A stretch of DNA of 64,000 nt from Moricandia arvensis. Taxonomy: Eukaryota; Streptophyta; Magnoliopsida; Brassicales; Brassicaceae. Of the stretch, positions 45,483 through 56,338 are shown one piece after another. Location: assembly GCA_905132765.1 (NCBI GenBank), contig CAJHQP010000044.1, positions 310,001-374,000 of the forward strand, given 5' to 3'. The notes below the pieces were generated by a model that was not told the DNA's origin, did not search any database, and worked only from the letters and a program-made list of their open reading frames with translations. Every line of letters begins with the position of its first letter. Within the stretch, counting starts at the first letter, position 1. The position numbers were made by a program, and so were the translations under genes.

Positions 45483-48400
45483 CTAGGCGATATTCAAGAG
45501 ATCACAACAAAGATCAAACTTGGACTCGGGCAAGGCTTTCGTTAGAAAATCTGCTGGATTCTTTCTAGTATGGATGTTAGATAGGTGAACCTTGCCCTCT
45601 GGTACAACGTCTCTGATGAAATGGTACTTATTGTCTATGTGTTTAGTTCTTTCGTGATGAACATGATTCTTTGGTAGGGCTATAGCACTTTGTGACTCAC
45701 AATGAATCTTAACACTTTCTTGTTCAAAACCTAACTCTCCACATAACCTTCTTAACCATAGAACTTCTTTCGCGGCTGAGGTAAGAGCCATGTACTCTGC
45801 TTCAGTCGTTGAAAGAGCTACCACATCTTGTACGCTTGATTTCCAACTGACCGTGTTTCCCCAAACTTGAAACACGAAACCTGTAACTGATCTTCTTCGA
45901 TCAAGGTCAGTTGCATAATCAGAATCACAAAAGCCTTCAATACTAAACTATGAGTGTTTAGTAAACGTGAGACTCCTTCTTGTAGCACCTTTTAGATATC
46001 TTAAAATTCACTTTACTGCTAACTAATGCTCTCTCCGTTATTCTGACATAAAACGGCTAACTAGTCCAACTACATAACCTAAATCAGGTTTTGAGCCGAC
46101 CATGGCGTACATAAGACTCCCAACCGCGCTTGCATACAGTATATTCTCCATGTAACTTCCTTGTTCTTCCTTTTGGTCTTTTGTAAGAATTTTTAGTTTG
46201 AACTGAGTGGAGGTTGGCGTAATCACTTGTTTTGCTTCAGACATCCCAAACGAATTTAGAACTTTCTCCAAGTAGATTTCTTGAGACAATATTAAGGTTC
46301 CCTTATTTCTGTCTCTTATGATATCCATTCCTAATATCCTTGAAGCTTTGCCTAAGTCTTTCATCTCAAACTCTTTGTTTAAACTCTCTTAGACACTTCT
46401 ACTTTCTTGTTTGTCTCCTGAAGCTATAAGCATGTCGTCGACGTATAGAAGTAGATATATGGCCTGGTCAGTGTTAATGTTTCTCATGTAAACACATGGG
46501 TCTTCTTAGCTTCTCACAAACCGTTGGTCTTTCATAAAATAATCAAACCTGAGATTCCACTGCCTTGGTGATTGTTTTAACCCATATAACGACTTCTTCA
46601 GTAAACATACTTTATTTTCATCTCCTTTCCTTATGAATCCTTCTGGTTGATTCATTAAGATTCTTTCTTCTAAATATCCATGAACGAGAAGCTGTTCCAC
46701 TTGCTCCCAATAACCTTTGCATTTTCAGGTCTTTCGATTAGCATCCAAGTGTGAGCTCTTTGAAGATAATCCATTCTTCACCAGCAGCATTCTTCCAAAA
46801 TTAATTTTCTTTGCTCCTCATTACTTCTTCAAATGTTTTTGGCTGGTTTATCTCAGTTTCACCTGCTGCGGCTAGAGCGTAAGCCACAAGATCAATATCT
46901 TCAAACCTTGAGGGTGGTTTGATTTCTTCTTCTTCTTCTTCTTCTTCTTCTTCTTCTTGAGGGTGGTTATCGTGTATGGTTCCTCGGGTAACCATACACG
47001 ATAACCTTTAACTCCAAAAGGATATCCCACGAAAACGCCCTTTAAAGCTCTTGGACTTGTCTTCTCTTGAATGGTGTGAACATACGCCGAGCAACCAAAA
47101 CGCCTAAGGTGGTTCAAATCGGGTTTCTTTCCGGTCGATTTCTCTTCTGGAAGCCGAAAGTCAATGGCTGAGCTAGGAGAATGGTTTATGATGTAAACCG
47201 CCATTGATGCTGCTTCAGCCCAGAAGTATTGACCCAATCCTGCTTCTGCAAGTATGCATCTTACTTTCTCCATGATTTTTCTGTTCATTCTTTCAGACAC
47301 ACCGTTTTGTTGTGGTGTCTACGAGCACGTGTTGTGTCTTTTGATGCCTGAATCTTTGCAAAGTTTGTCAAACATTTGATTGCAAAACTCTCTAATCCGT
47401 TATCTGTTCTAAGACACTTGATTTTCCTCCCAGTCTGATTCTCCACAGCTTCCTTCCATTCTTTAAATTTTCTAAATGCCTCGTCTTTGGATTTGAGAAA
47501 GTAAATTCAAACTTTACGTGAATAGTCATCAATAAAGCTGATGAAGTACTTGCATCCTCCTAGGCTCTCTGGTTTTGACTGGTGCGCCCCATAAATCTGA
47601 GTGAATGTATTCTAACACGTTTTGGGAAGTGTGTTTGGAGGCTGAGAAACTTTGTTTGTAAGATTTTCCCAAGACAAATCTCACAAAAATCTAGCTTGTC
47701 GACTTCTTTGCCGGATAAGTGTCCTTCTTTTACCAGCACATTCAAGCTCCTTAAACTTATGTGACCTAGCCTTCCATGCCATATCTTCGTCATGCCAATG
47801 TTTACTCGTGATACATTCACCTCTCCTTTGGAAACCACTCCTTGTAGATAATATAAGCCCTCATTGTATTTCCCATATATTATCTCTTTCCCATATTTGT
47901 AGAAGCGAACCATGGAGTCTTTTCTTTCGTATTGACATCCTGATCTTTCGAGCATCCCGTAAGAAATTATATTTCTGCTCATACTTGGCATATATCTTGC
48001 ATCCGTAAGGATTACCACGGATCCGTCGGGTCTCACGATCTTGATCTTTCCAATCCCTTTGACATCGCAATGAGTGTTGTTTTCCATCAGAACTTTGCCT
48101 CCTTCAAATTCTTCTAGGTCAAACAAGACATCTTTGTTCGGTTTGATATGAAAAAAAAACCAGAATCCATCACCCATTCCGAACTGGTGTCGTTTGTGCT
48201 AACAGTTAGTACAAGTGGCTGCTTAGGCTCTAAAGCTATATTAGCGGATCTATACGTCTTCTTCTCTAGGGATTCCCGTTTCCAATGTCCTTCCTTACCG
48301 CATATAAAACACCCTTTGTTTTTCTTATCGTATCTTGGCCTAGATTTAGATCGTCCATGTCTGCTCTTCGATCTGCCTTTCCAATGTCGGTTACCACTCT

Positions 48401-49040
48401 TGTCCGACTTGTTGAATGATCTTCCCCTTTCCTCAACGTCTAATCCTTCATCTTGTGACTTTGAAAGCTTTCCACTTCTGAGTAGTTCTCTCTCCTTTGA
48501 TCTAGCAGCTCCAGCCACTTCATTAATCTTGAGAGTTTCTCTGCCGTATTTGAGAGTTTCTTTAAGATGGTCGTATCGTTGAGGCATTAAATTTAGTAAC
48601 AGAATAACTTGAACTTCTTCTGCAACCTCCACGTTCAAGTTGTTTAGGTCTGCCACTAACTTTATAAAATCATCAATGTTTGCATCTATGCCCTTGGAAT
48701 CGTTCATCTTGAACGTATATAACTTGTGTTGCAAGTAAATACGATTCGGCAAAGAAGTCTCTGTGTATAGTGTGTTTAAAGCAGTCCACATTGCAGCAGC
48801 TGTATCAAAATGGCTGATCTTCCTTAGAACCTGGTTTCCAACATTCACGAGAATGAGATCTTTCGCTTTCTCCGATTTTCCGAGCTTAACGGGATCAATA
48901 GTTAGGATGGTTCCCGTTGCTTCCTTCTCTGTATCCTTCAAGGTATCATCTTCTTCTGCCTTGATGACCGGTGAATCCATTATAAGCGTCTCATCAGTTA
49001 AGATTTCCTTTAGTCCTAGGACACCAAAGTGAGCCATCAT
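45483..49040 (-). pseudogene. copia gag-pol polyprotein, broken by frameshifts and stops
   Basis: Domains in order on the minus strand: gag 49040 to about 48230 (MWTALNTLYTETSLPNRIYL), with a zinc knuckle CFICGKEGHWKRES in which the last Cys reads Ser; protease WVMDSG near 48175; GAG-pre-integrase 48170-47640 (IWHGRLGHISLRSL, FCEICLGK); integrase pieces 47560-46980 (MSERMNRKIMEKVRCILAEAG, RRFGCSAYVH); reverse transcriptase about 46760-46040 (LKKSLYGLKQSPRQWN, YVDDML near 46440, SAVGSLMYAMVGSKPDL); RNase H 45875-45483 (VALSTTEAEYMAL, HIDNKYHFIRD). Frame breaks near 48170, 47560, 47300, 46950, 46500, 46365 and 45950. The region between integrase and reverse transcriptase is replaced by a GAA-repeat and a palindrome. 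Confidence 0.85.
46908..47006. repeat. (CTT)n run plus perfect 17-bp inverted repeat inside copia pol
   Basis: A (CTT)n microsatellite (46924-46958) sits between two direct copies of ttgagggtggtt (46908-46919, 46957-46968). It is followed by a perfect inverted repeat, arms 46965-46981 and 46990-47006, with an 8-bp spacer. It interrupts the integrase-reverse transcriptase linker after YRVWLPEE. Confidence 0.85.
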
Positions 49041-49139
49041 TCGAACTTTTCATAGCGAGAAATCTCCTGTCCCATCGAACCTATCCACGTTGATCCTTGT
49101 TGTATTCATCTTTAAAGCACCCGCAATCAATCCTGGATT

Positions 49140-49151
49140 GCTCTGATACCA
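49140..49151 (-). promoter_or_regulatory. tRNA-iMet primer-binding site of the copia element
   Basis: On the minus strand TGGTATCAGAGC, two bases inside the 5' LTR end; it primes minus-strand cDNA synthesis. Confidence 0.85.
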
Positions 49152-49153
49152 CT

Positions 49154-49497
49154 TGTTGAGAATTTTAATTCAACTCGTGCTTTAGAACAACACTAATCAA
49201 ACGTATCTTTATTCACTTTTGTCCAAAAAAGGGTATGAACGCAAAGCAAAGATCTTAAGACAAAATCCAAAACACGAACACCCTATGTTTTAGCTTCCTT
49301 TGTCTATCGTCACTTTCAGTCGGATGATTATTCCCAAAGACATAGCTCCCTATTTATAGTCAAACCTAAGACTAAATCACACCGTCATAAGAATTTGCAA
49401 AACTTCCTAATCCTATTGCACTTGCATAAAACCACCGATATAATATTATGCCAGTTTGGTTTTGGGCTGACAACAAGATCGGGCCCACATTATAACA
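49154..49497 (-). repeat. 5' LTR of the copia element
   Basis: Starts on the minus strand TGTTATAATGTGGGCCCG and ends CTCAACA. A TATA-like CTATAAATAG lies near 49352 (minus strand). Confidence 0.85.
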
Positions 49498-49502
49498 CAC
49501 AT

Positions 49503-50450
49503 GATTGTTTTGACTAGGTTTAGACCTTAGAGCAAGCTATCTTATCTATTTCTGTGCTGTGTAAACCTTAAACTAAGTAATAAACACTCTTGTTCATATT
49601 CTTTCTTTGGTTACTCTAATCTTGGTTCTTAATCTTTGGTTTCTAAAGTCTCCTAATCTTCCTTATACTCATGAATCTACTATATTCTTCCTCAGTCTCT
49701 CTCAGTTACTACATCATCAAGCTCCATTCAGTCTCTTATCCTTCATTCCATCAGTCTCAGTCGACCATTCTTGTTGTTCATCACTCAAGTTGCATCCTTT
49801 CTTCATTCTTACATTCATCACTCCTTTGTCTCCATATATTTAGATTTGATGGTGAATCTAATCTGATATTTAATCCGAGATGCAATGATGGTGTTCTCCT
49901 TGCATCTTGGTTTTCGGTATAGATATGTATCTTCTGGGACTCCATTTAAAAAACTTAGATCCACTCAGGATTAGGAATCTTGCTGCGTCAGCTTTTCCAT
50001 GTCTCAGGTCTGGCCGTGACTTCTCCGCAGAGATTGATGCTTATCTGGTTCTTTGGATGCGGAAGTCTCTACCATCATTGGATATTATCATTTCCTTCTT
50101 AGTGGCCCGATTTGTAGGGCAATATAAAGAGGTTGCTTGCGTTGATTTTGTCTCTAAATCATCCGTAGTTAAAGAGGTCAGTTTCAGTTGCTTTTATCTT
50201 GCAGTCAGGATGTCTTTTTACATTTATCCGATTGGGTGGTTCTTCTAGTCTCAGACTTGTTCTTGTGTTGATGATTGTGGTTCGATGTCCCTTGCAGAAA
50301 CTAGATTTAGTGTCTTTCAGTCTGTATTTGTTCAATTTCTCTTTTGGGCTTTGACTCTCATGGTTTGGAGCTCAGTTTCTAGAGACTTTGTGTTTGTCAA
50401 CTTTATAAAACACCAATGTATTCTTCCTCTATGAATGAATGAATTTCAGT
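49503..50450. other. No recognised gene
   Basis: Continuation of the copia target sequence. T-rich, with a short plus-strand frame (49907-50248) of no recognisable family. The stretch ending tgaatgaatgaatttc near 50450 resembles a retroelement 3' end, but I cannot show it. Confidence 0.35.
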
Positions 50451-50499
50451 GTGAAAAAAGCATAAAAGATTATTTTTATTTTTGTAGAAAAAGGGAGGG

Positions 50500-50840
50500 A
50501 GAAGGGTTCCAACTAAAAGAAGGAACATAAAAAATCATAGATGGGCAGTCATAGCCCAGTAGACCATAAAGCACTAGGAAATTCTCTCAGTTGGATCCAA
50601 CGTTGCGGAGCGCAATGGATATATTCTTTAGCACAATGAAAAATATGTGGAGAATAGCAATGTGAGAAAGAATAAGACCAGCATGCAAGCGAGAGTTCCT
50701 TTCTTTCCAAAATCACATCTTGCGACACTTGTATCAACGCGAGGAAAATGGTTTGATTTAGAGAAGCTGATGGGAGCCATTGAACAATAAGATCCCAAGA
50801 TATTGAAGGGTTTGAGATCCCAACTGATTTCACTCAAATT
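50500..50840 (-). pseudogene. Possible LINE 3'-end fragment
   Basis: The minus strand contains a frame with FWKERNSRLHAG, resembling the (V/I)W(K/R)ERN(S/A)R motif near the C-terminus of plant LINE polyproteins, followed by stop-ridden sequence. Only this short motif supports the call. Confidence 0.35.
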
Positions 50841-50849
50841 ACCCTATGA

Positions 50850-51607
50850 GCAATTTTATTCTTTCAAATAAGAAGATCAGTTGTAGTACTTAGGGATCAA
50901 ATCCATAGGAAGCATGAGCAGACAATAGATTAACAAAAATTAAGATTAAGCTAGCCAAATAATTGTAAAGCAATAAACAGTAGAGATGAGTTGAGAATTG
51001 GTTTGTAAATTTATGAGAATGAATAAATAGATCTAGGGTTTTAGGTTATAGTACTGTAATATAGATGCTAAGGATGTGTGGTAAACCATCCTCGAACTTG
51101 AATACTAAAACAAAATATCCAGCTATCGTCGCGAGTCTAATCAGTGACTAAGTTTTTGGTCCAGTCATTGATATGCGAGCAAAGAACGAGCGTTGATACT
51201 GTGGTAAGAGTGTCGATCAATACTACCTTAGATAAGCGTTATCATCCTAATTGATATGTTCACTATGTTAATCTAGACCAGCTTTCACATGCATCTAAAA
51301 ACCTAGCTCAACATAATTATTATCAGGTATATATCCTACTATGGTATTTATCTATATCCAAGTTCAGGGTTCCAGTTAGCTACTCTAGAACACAAGTAAT
51401 GATATCAATTCTGATGAAGGATCCTTATGGATTCACCATAAATTTATATGTTTAGAAATACATATAAACCCTAATAAAACCCTAAATCTAACAAGAAAAA
51501 CTACTCAAACATGGTCAAGCAAAGCAAAATAAATATCTGAATAGAATTCCTAAATAGAATAAGGTTAAAAAACAATGGAGTTCCAATACAAATCTACGAA
51601 GGAATTT
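50850..51607. other. No recognised gene; unique flank of the duplicated segment
   Basis: AT-rich, texture of old retrotransposon non-coding sequence, no coding signal. It ends at the CGATC (51608-51612) where the 1.84-kb duplicated segment begins. Confidence 0.4.
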
Positions 51608-53450
51608 CGATCTTCTCTCCAAAACTACTAAAACATTATAATAATATGTTGTGCTAAAAAGAATAGAAAAGATTGTCTTTTTCCTAAGAGATGGCAAATC
51701 ATATAAATAATAGGTATTAGGTTGGCCAGGGGTAATCTTGTAATTATGTGAGACTTCTGGACTTCAAGTCGGTCACGAACAAGTCGGCTCATTCACTCAC
51801 GTCACTGTCAATCGCTACCAACAAGGTGTTGTCGATCGACACACTTCCTAAATCTTGACTTTGACTGTTGATTCTTCAACAGCTACAAGTATCCTCATCA
51901 TTAAGCTCCAGAAGCTCCATAATCTCCATATTTCTCCAAAACATACCTAGACCTGAAAAAACTCTAAAACAGACTCCAAACACACATAACAATATCTAAA
52001 ACACACATATATTACGGGTGAAAACTGGTAAAATCCATACAATATCACCAACCTTTGAGATCGTTTGAGACCATATTAAGGAGGTGTAGGCGCATTCAAA
52101 GACTAAATGATTTCTTGATTCATGCAAGATACAACAAAGAAGACAAGTAGGCTTCATATCTAAACACCACGATACCAACCAATCGAAGGTAGGGTTTCAA
52201 TTTAGTGAACAACCAAACAATTATAACATGTTTAGGAGTAGAAGTTGTACTTCATACAGTAGAGTACCAAGTTACATAAGTCTTGTTGCTTCCAAAAATT
52301 GGCTTAGATTTGAATGAATTATAATGCTTATCACCAATAAGTCAGACATAAATGTCACTTACTCCCAAAGATGTGACAGAAGAGATGTTTACAAGCATCT
52401 CAAGCTCACTATCCGAATGAGGTGGTGGGAGATGACATTATCCATCGCGGTATAGCCTAGAGACAAGAGAGCTATGAGGAATACCCATAGTTACCACTAA
52501 AATATGTTTCATCACCTCTTGCAATTTTAATTCTCAAGAAATCTTTTGCAATATGGCTCGACGAAATCAAACATCGACAAAGGTGTGTTAATCACAAAAA
52601 TGTAATTTGAACATGATCCAACTCAAGAAATATGGACTATCACGACTCTGATCCAAAATAAGTAGTCAACTTTGACTATGAAATGATAAACTCTGATCGG
52701 AGAAATCACACAAATGTGAAATCAAAGAGAACAATACAAACACAATTAGAATATTGAATCAATCAAAACAAAACAAAGCTCGACCGGAAGGAAATGTGAT
52801 CGACCTAAAGTGCGAAGAAAAATCTAATGAAAAAAAAGTGAGACCAACTTTAATTGGAGAGAATGATCTTAGACTCGGACAAAGTCCTAGCTCAAATGAT
52901 GAGACTAATGGTCAAATCAAGGAAAAATATGAAGAAACATAACATTATGAACAATCAGATGAACATATGTGATGATTGATTTAAAGTGAATCTAAACAAG
53001 CGGAAGGAACAAAAAGAGGTTCAATGAAGATTCTAGGAAAGCTTTGATACCATTTCAGATTCTTTCATTTTGATCAAGATCGAGAGAAAAAGATTGTGAA
53101 ATCAATATTTATTAAAGTAAACAAAGAAGAGGAAGAGTTTGTTTAAATACATTTGTAAATCAAATTAACTACTAAACCAACTTTTAACCATCTAAACCAA
53201 CTATATATATACTCAAATATGGGACCATACCATAAAAACGTTGATCAGAGCTTCTCTATTTTCCGGATACATCTGTATAAGATGATATCTAAAAATTTGT
53301 TATGCTTGAAATTACAAATTTGAGAAGTTGAAGTTTCTTCGGCGTATGATATGTATCGAATTTTCCAGTTGTCATGGTTTTTTAACATCAAAATTAATTT
53401 CTGTTGAGGTCTAATGAAACACTAAAAATTAAAGTCCCATCGGACTCTAG
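51608..53450. repeat. Duplicated flank segment, copy 1 (1.84 kb)
   Basis: Nearly identical to 59330-61174; I count about seven differences by eye. It contains a minus-strand LINE zinc-binding fragment (51996-52178), a small plus-strand frame MNQSKQNKARPEGN.. (52754-52942) of unknown nature, and near 53045 a degraded minus-strand tRNA-Met primer site, suggesting an old antisense copia remnant. It ends exactly at the start of the LTR at 53451. Confidence 0.9.
51996..52178 (-). pseudogene. LINE zinc-binding (zf-RVT) fragment, copy 1
   Basis: 60-residue frame with CLDMKPTCLLCCILHESRNH and FECAYTSLIW, matching the CxxC..H..C pattern of the reverse-transcriptase zinc-binding domain at the end of plant LINE ORF2. 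No reverse transcriptase proper is nearby. Confidence 0.6.
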
Positions 53451-54849
53451 TGTTGCGGCCAACAAACCAGTAGCTGATCCAGAGGTCAACCCAATGCCCT
53501 ACTCAACCAGCCATGGCGCTAACCAGGATATATGTGCACTAAAAATGCCATATCTTTCAAACCAGGAGGGTTTTAATCACAAGACCAATTTTCATGGATT
53601 CTACTTTCAAGAAGGAGTCCAGCCCATTTTGAAGCGGACCAAAATATTCATTGGTCCAGGAGTTATGGATTTTACAAAATGGAGGTTTGCCAGCCCATTC
53701 ATCCGCGAGTACTTGACTTTGGAAGAGGATCCAGGCTCAAAGAAGAAGCGGCCTGACCCAAAGCCCATCATAGGATTCAAGATGGATTTCTCAGCTTTCC
53801 AGGAAGCCCAATATCAAGAGATTTGGTCACGGAAATTAGGAGTTATGCTCATTTTCCCAAAACCAGCCAAACCGAGCAGTTTATGGAAAGAATGGACAAT
53901 ATTTCGGTTTAATCATCTACCAGCCAATCAATTCCGACCAGAAGACATTCTGATCAAACCAAGACTTCCAGACGACTATTACAACCATTCAGAAGAGGGA
54001 GACACGTCCTTTCCATGCACCAGCAGCTATAGGATCAGGAGGATCTACATTAACTCCAACTTGCCATATTTGGAGTTCCTTGCATTCAAAGCTCAACAGC
54101 TCTTTTCCCTTGAGCTTTTGCACGACCTTAAAACATTCCAAACCATAAAGAAGGTCCCAAGGAAGCTCTCTTATCCCCTTAAACCGTCCAGGTTCAAGGC
54201 AAATCAACTTCCTCACTTGGAGCCACAAATCTCCAAGATTCCCCTCATTAAGCCTCCAACGGCTAGTTTTTCAATTCTTTTGATTTGTTTCCATTCTAAT
54301 TATTTTAGAACGTTAGGACCTTTGTATCTGAGCATTATATAAGCTCCTAGACGTCCACTTTAACCAGTACCCTCAATCATCAAGTTAATACAAGTTATTT
54401 CAGTTTATGCAAAAGTGTTCTTTGTGTAAAATATCGATCTTTAGGATTCAAAGTGAGATACTTTGTTGTCTTATTGATTTCGTGAGTCTAGTTTGTTTGT
54501 GCAAATCAAGCAAGCTCAGTACACAGGTTGAGAGAGTCAATCACATCGTCCATCATCCCACCAGATTGAGAGATTCAATCAAACCATCATCCACCAATCC
54601 ACTTCAAGTTCATCCTTTGATCAAGCTGAGAGTGATACACATCCAGCAGCTTGATTCCGCCATATCTATCCCTTTTACTTGTTTATTATTCTTGTTTTAT
54701 TCATATCATTAACCTCATCTCATTTCGTTTGCATTTTTTTCAGGGTTGCAAGGCAGATTCTAGACATATCGGTTAATCGATCATCTCTTGGTTGATCCGG
54801 TTTGAACATCTATCAACCATTTGGACGACCCCCATTCTGGGCTGTAACA
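53451..54849 (+). repeat. 5' LTR of the gag-only element, carrying an open reading frame
   Basis: 1,399 bp with a TATA box (CATTATATAAGC) near 54335. It pairs with 58003-59334. The frame inside it is described separately. Confidence 0.88.
53491..54342 (+). CDS. LTR-borne reading frame of unknown function, 5' LTR copy
   Basis: Open from before the LTR start to 54342; the ATG at 53491 (MPYSTSHGANQD) lies within the LTR and gives about 283 residues. Landmarks: KMDFSAFQEAQYQEIW, LGVMLIFPKPAKPSSLWKEW, SSYRIRRIYINSNLPYLEF, KLSYPLKPSRFKANQ. I do not recognise a domain. It lies upstream of the LTR TATA box, so the element's own 5'-LTR promoter would not transcribe it in the 5' copy; in the 3' LTR it would sit at the end of the genomic RNA. 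The same segment is recognisable in a diverged LTR-like region at 61555-62290. Whether it is translated is unknown. Confidence 0.45.
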   Translation, partial: PMPYSTSHGANQDICALKMPYLSNQEGFNHKTNFHGFYFQEGVQPILKRTKIFIGPGVMDFTKWRFASPFIREYLTLEEDPGSKKKRPDPKPIIGFKMDFSAFQEAQYQEIWSRKLGVMLIFPKPAKPSSLWKEWTIFRFNHLPANQFRPEDILIKPRLPDDYYNHSEEGDTSFPCTSSYRIRRIYINSNLPYLEFLAFKAQQLFSLELLHDLKTFQTIKKVPRKLSYPLKPSRFKANQLPHLEPQISKIPLIKPPTASFSILLICFHSNYFRTLGPLYLSII

Positions 54850-54851
54850 TT

Positions 54852-54863
54852 TGGTATCAGAGC
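54852..54863 (+). promoter_or_regulatory. tRNA-iMet primer-binding site of the gag-only element
   Basis: TGGTATCAGAGC two bases after the 5' LTR end. Confidence 0.85.
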
Positions 54864-55613
54864 TTAAGTTCCTGACTCAGGTGATATCTATCCTTGCATC
54901 ATATTTTGTTTTCGTTTGTTTGCATTCATAAATCGAAAAAGCCATAAAAATAGTTTCTGCATTTTTGTGTTCATAAAAAAAAAAAAAAAAAAACAAAAGA
55001 GATAAAATTCTTGCATTTGATCCACGAAAGATATAAAAAGAAAACTCAACTTGTGTTTGCATTCATTCAGTTTATTTAGTTTCCATTCCTAGTTGCTTGC
55101 ATTCTTCATTTAAAAAAAAAAAAATCTGCATTTCCTTATTTGCTTATTGCTTAAATCTTCATTAAAAAAAAAAAGGATAGCAGTTTGAATCTCATTTAAA
55201 TTTCGTGCATATCATCTTGGTACATCATTTTATTTCTTGGATCCAGAAAAGAAAAATAAAATATTATTTAGCTTAGTTTATATCATTTTGGTCCAAACAT
55301 ATTTAGTTGTTTCCATTTTCGATTACTTGCATTTGCATCTTAAAGAAAAATTCAAAAAAAAATATTTCATTGTTGTTTTTGCATACCATATTTTTCCATT
55401 GTGTTTCATATCATTCCTCACTGTCTCCATTCTAGTTTCATTGAGAAAACCAAAAGAAAAATCATTTTAGCATAGTTTATTTCATTTTTGTTCATAATAG
55501 CATATTTTGTCGGTTTAGATTAAGTTTCCTTGTTGCATTAGTTCAAGTTATTTTGCACGACCAGAACTTCCCTATATATTCACTTGATCTTTGAGAGTGT
55601 TTTCAGGAAGCAA
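54864..55613. other. Leader of the gag-only element
   Basis: AT-rich untranslated leader between primer site and gag start, with several A-runs (for example near 54976, 55113 and 55165). No coding signal. Confidence 0.5.
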
Positions 55614-56336
55614 TGGTAGGAGAAGAACAAGTCCAAACTCAGATGGCCACACTGAACCAACAACTGACCACTATTCAAGAGCTAAACAAACAATTGGCTC
55701 GGTTGAAGGAAGGAATCAACTCGGTTGGAAGCAAGGCACAAGACCAACGACCAACAAAGGGAAAATGAAGATGTCAAACTGCACCAGAGGCTGCATATGT
55801 TGAGCCCAAGCCACCGGATCCTTCATGGCGCACCCCACACCAAACCTCTTACACTCATGAATACTTTAGTCATTCTTATCATGATTATGAGTCTGCTAAT
55901 GCTGTTAAGGTTTATCCTTTTTCAGGAAGCAGATGGCCAGATGACTACCTATCATGAGAAAGAACCATGGATGATTGGTTTTCATACCATGGCGTGCCAA
56001 GGAAAGAGAGGCTAGCTCATGCCTTCAAACAATTATCCGGAAGAGCATACAAATGGTGGAAAGTTGTAGCTTGTTCCCAAGGGAAGAGTCATGGCGAGAA
56101 TATCAACACGTGGTAGGACCTTAAAGATGACATGATCAGGAAGTATGTAACCTCACTTTCAACACCAGAGACTAGAGAGAGGTACCCAAGGAGGTTGTCC
56201 AGCCATGGGTCTAAAGATGCCAAGAGAGTTGTACCAAAAGAAGGTCATAGAAGCTTGATCCATCAAGACCAGATTCGGCCAAACCATAGGCCCAAGGTTT
56301 TCTATGATAAATGTCAACCTTATTAGGTCCCAGAAG
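55614..56336 (+). pseudogene. gag, N-terminal and capsid part, broken
   Basis: Opens at ATG 55614 (MVGEEQVQTQMATLNQQLTT, coiled-coil-like) and loses frame near 55730. Gag resumes in another frame with DWFSYHGVPRKERLAHAFKQ and AYKWWK, the typical Ty3/gypsy capsid (Retrotrans_gag) pattern, near 55970-56060. A stop follows at about 56117. A further frame (56132-56326, MIRKYVTSLSTPETRERYPR) continues the capsid to just before the next frame. Confidence 0.65.
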
Positions 56337-56338
56337 TC

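Larger units (their letters stand above)
44149..49497 (-). mobile_element. Complete but decayed Ty1/copia element
   Basis: LTRs at 49154-49497 (5' on the minus strand, 344 bp) and 44149-44484 (3', 336 bp), flanked by the 5-bp duplication CACAT (44144-44148 and 49498-49502). Next to the 5' LTR the minus strand reads TGGTATCAGAGC (49140-49151), the standard initiator-Met tRNA primer site of plant copia elements. A purine tract AAGGTGGAGAAT adjoins the 3' LTR. The LTRs differ by several substitutions, a deletion of about 45 bp and an internal duplication of about 40 bp in the 3' LTR, so this is an older insertion than the gypsy element. Confidence 0.9.

Noticed and set aside
54407..54712. Reading frame at the end of the 5' LTR
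   Set aside because: Lies in the transcribed R/U5 part of the LTR; the 3' LTR copy is frame-shifted near the end and no family is recognisable.
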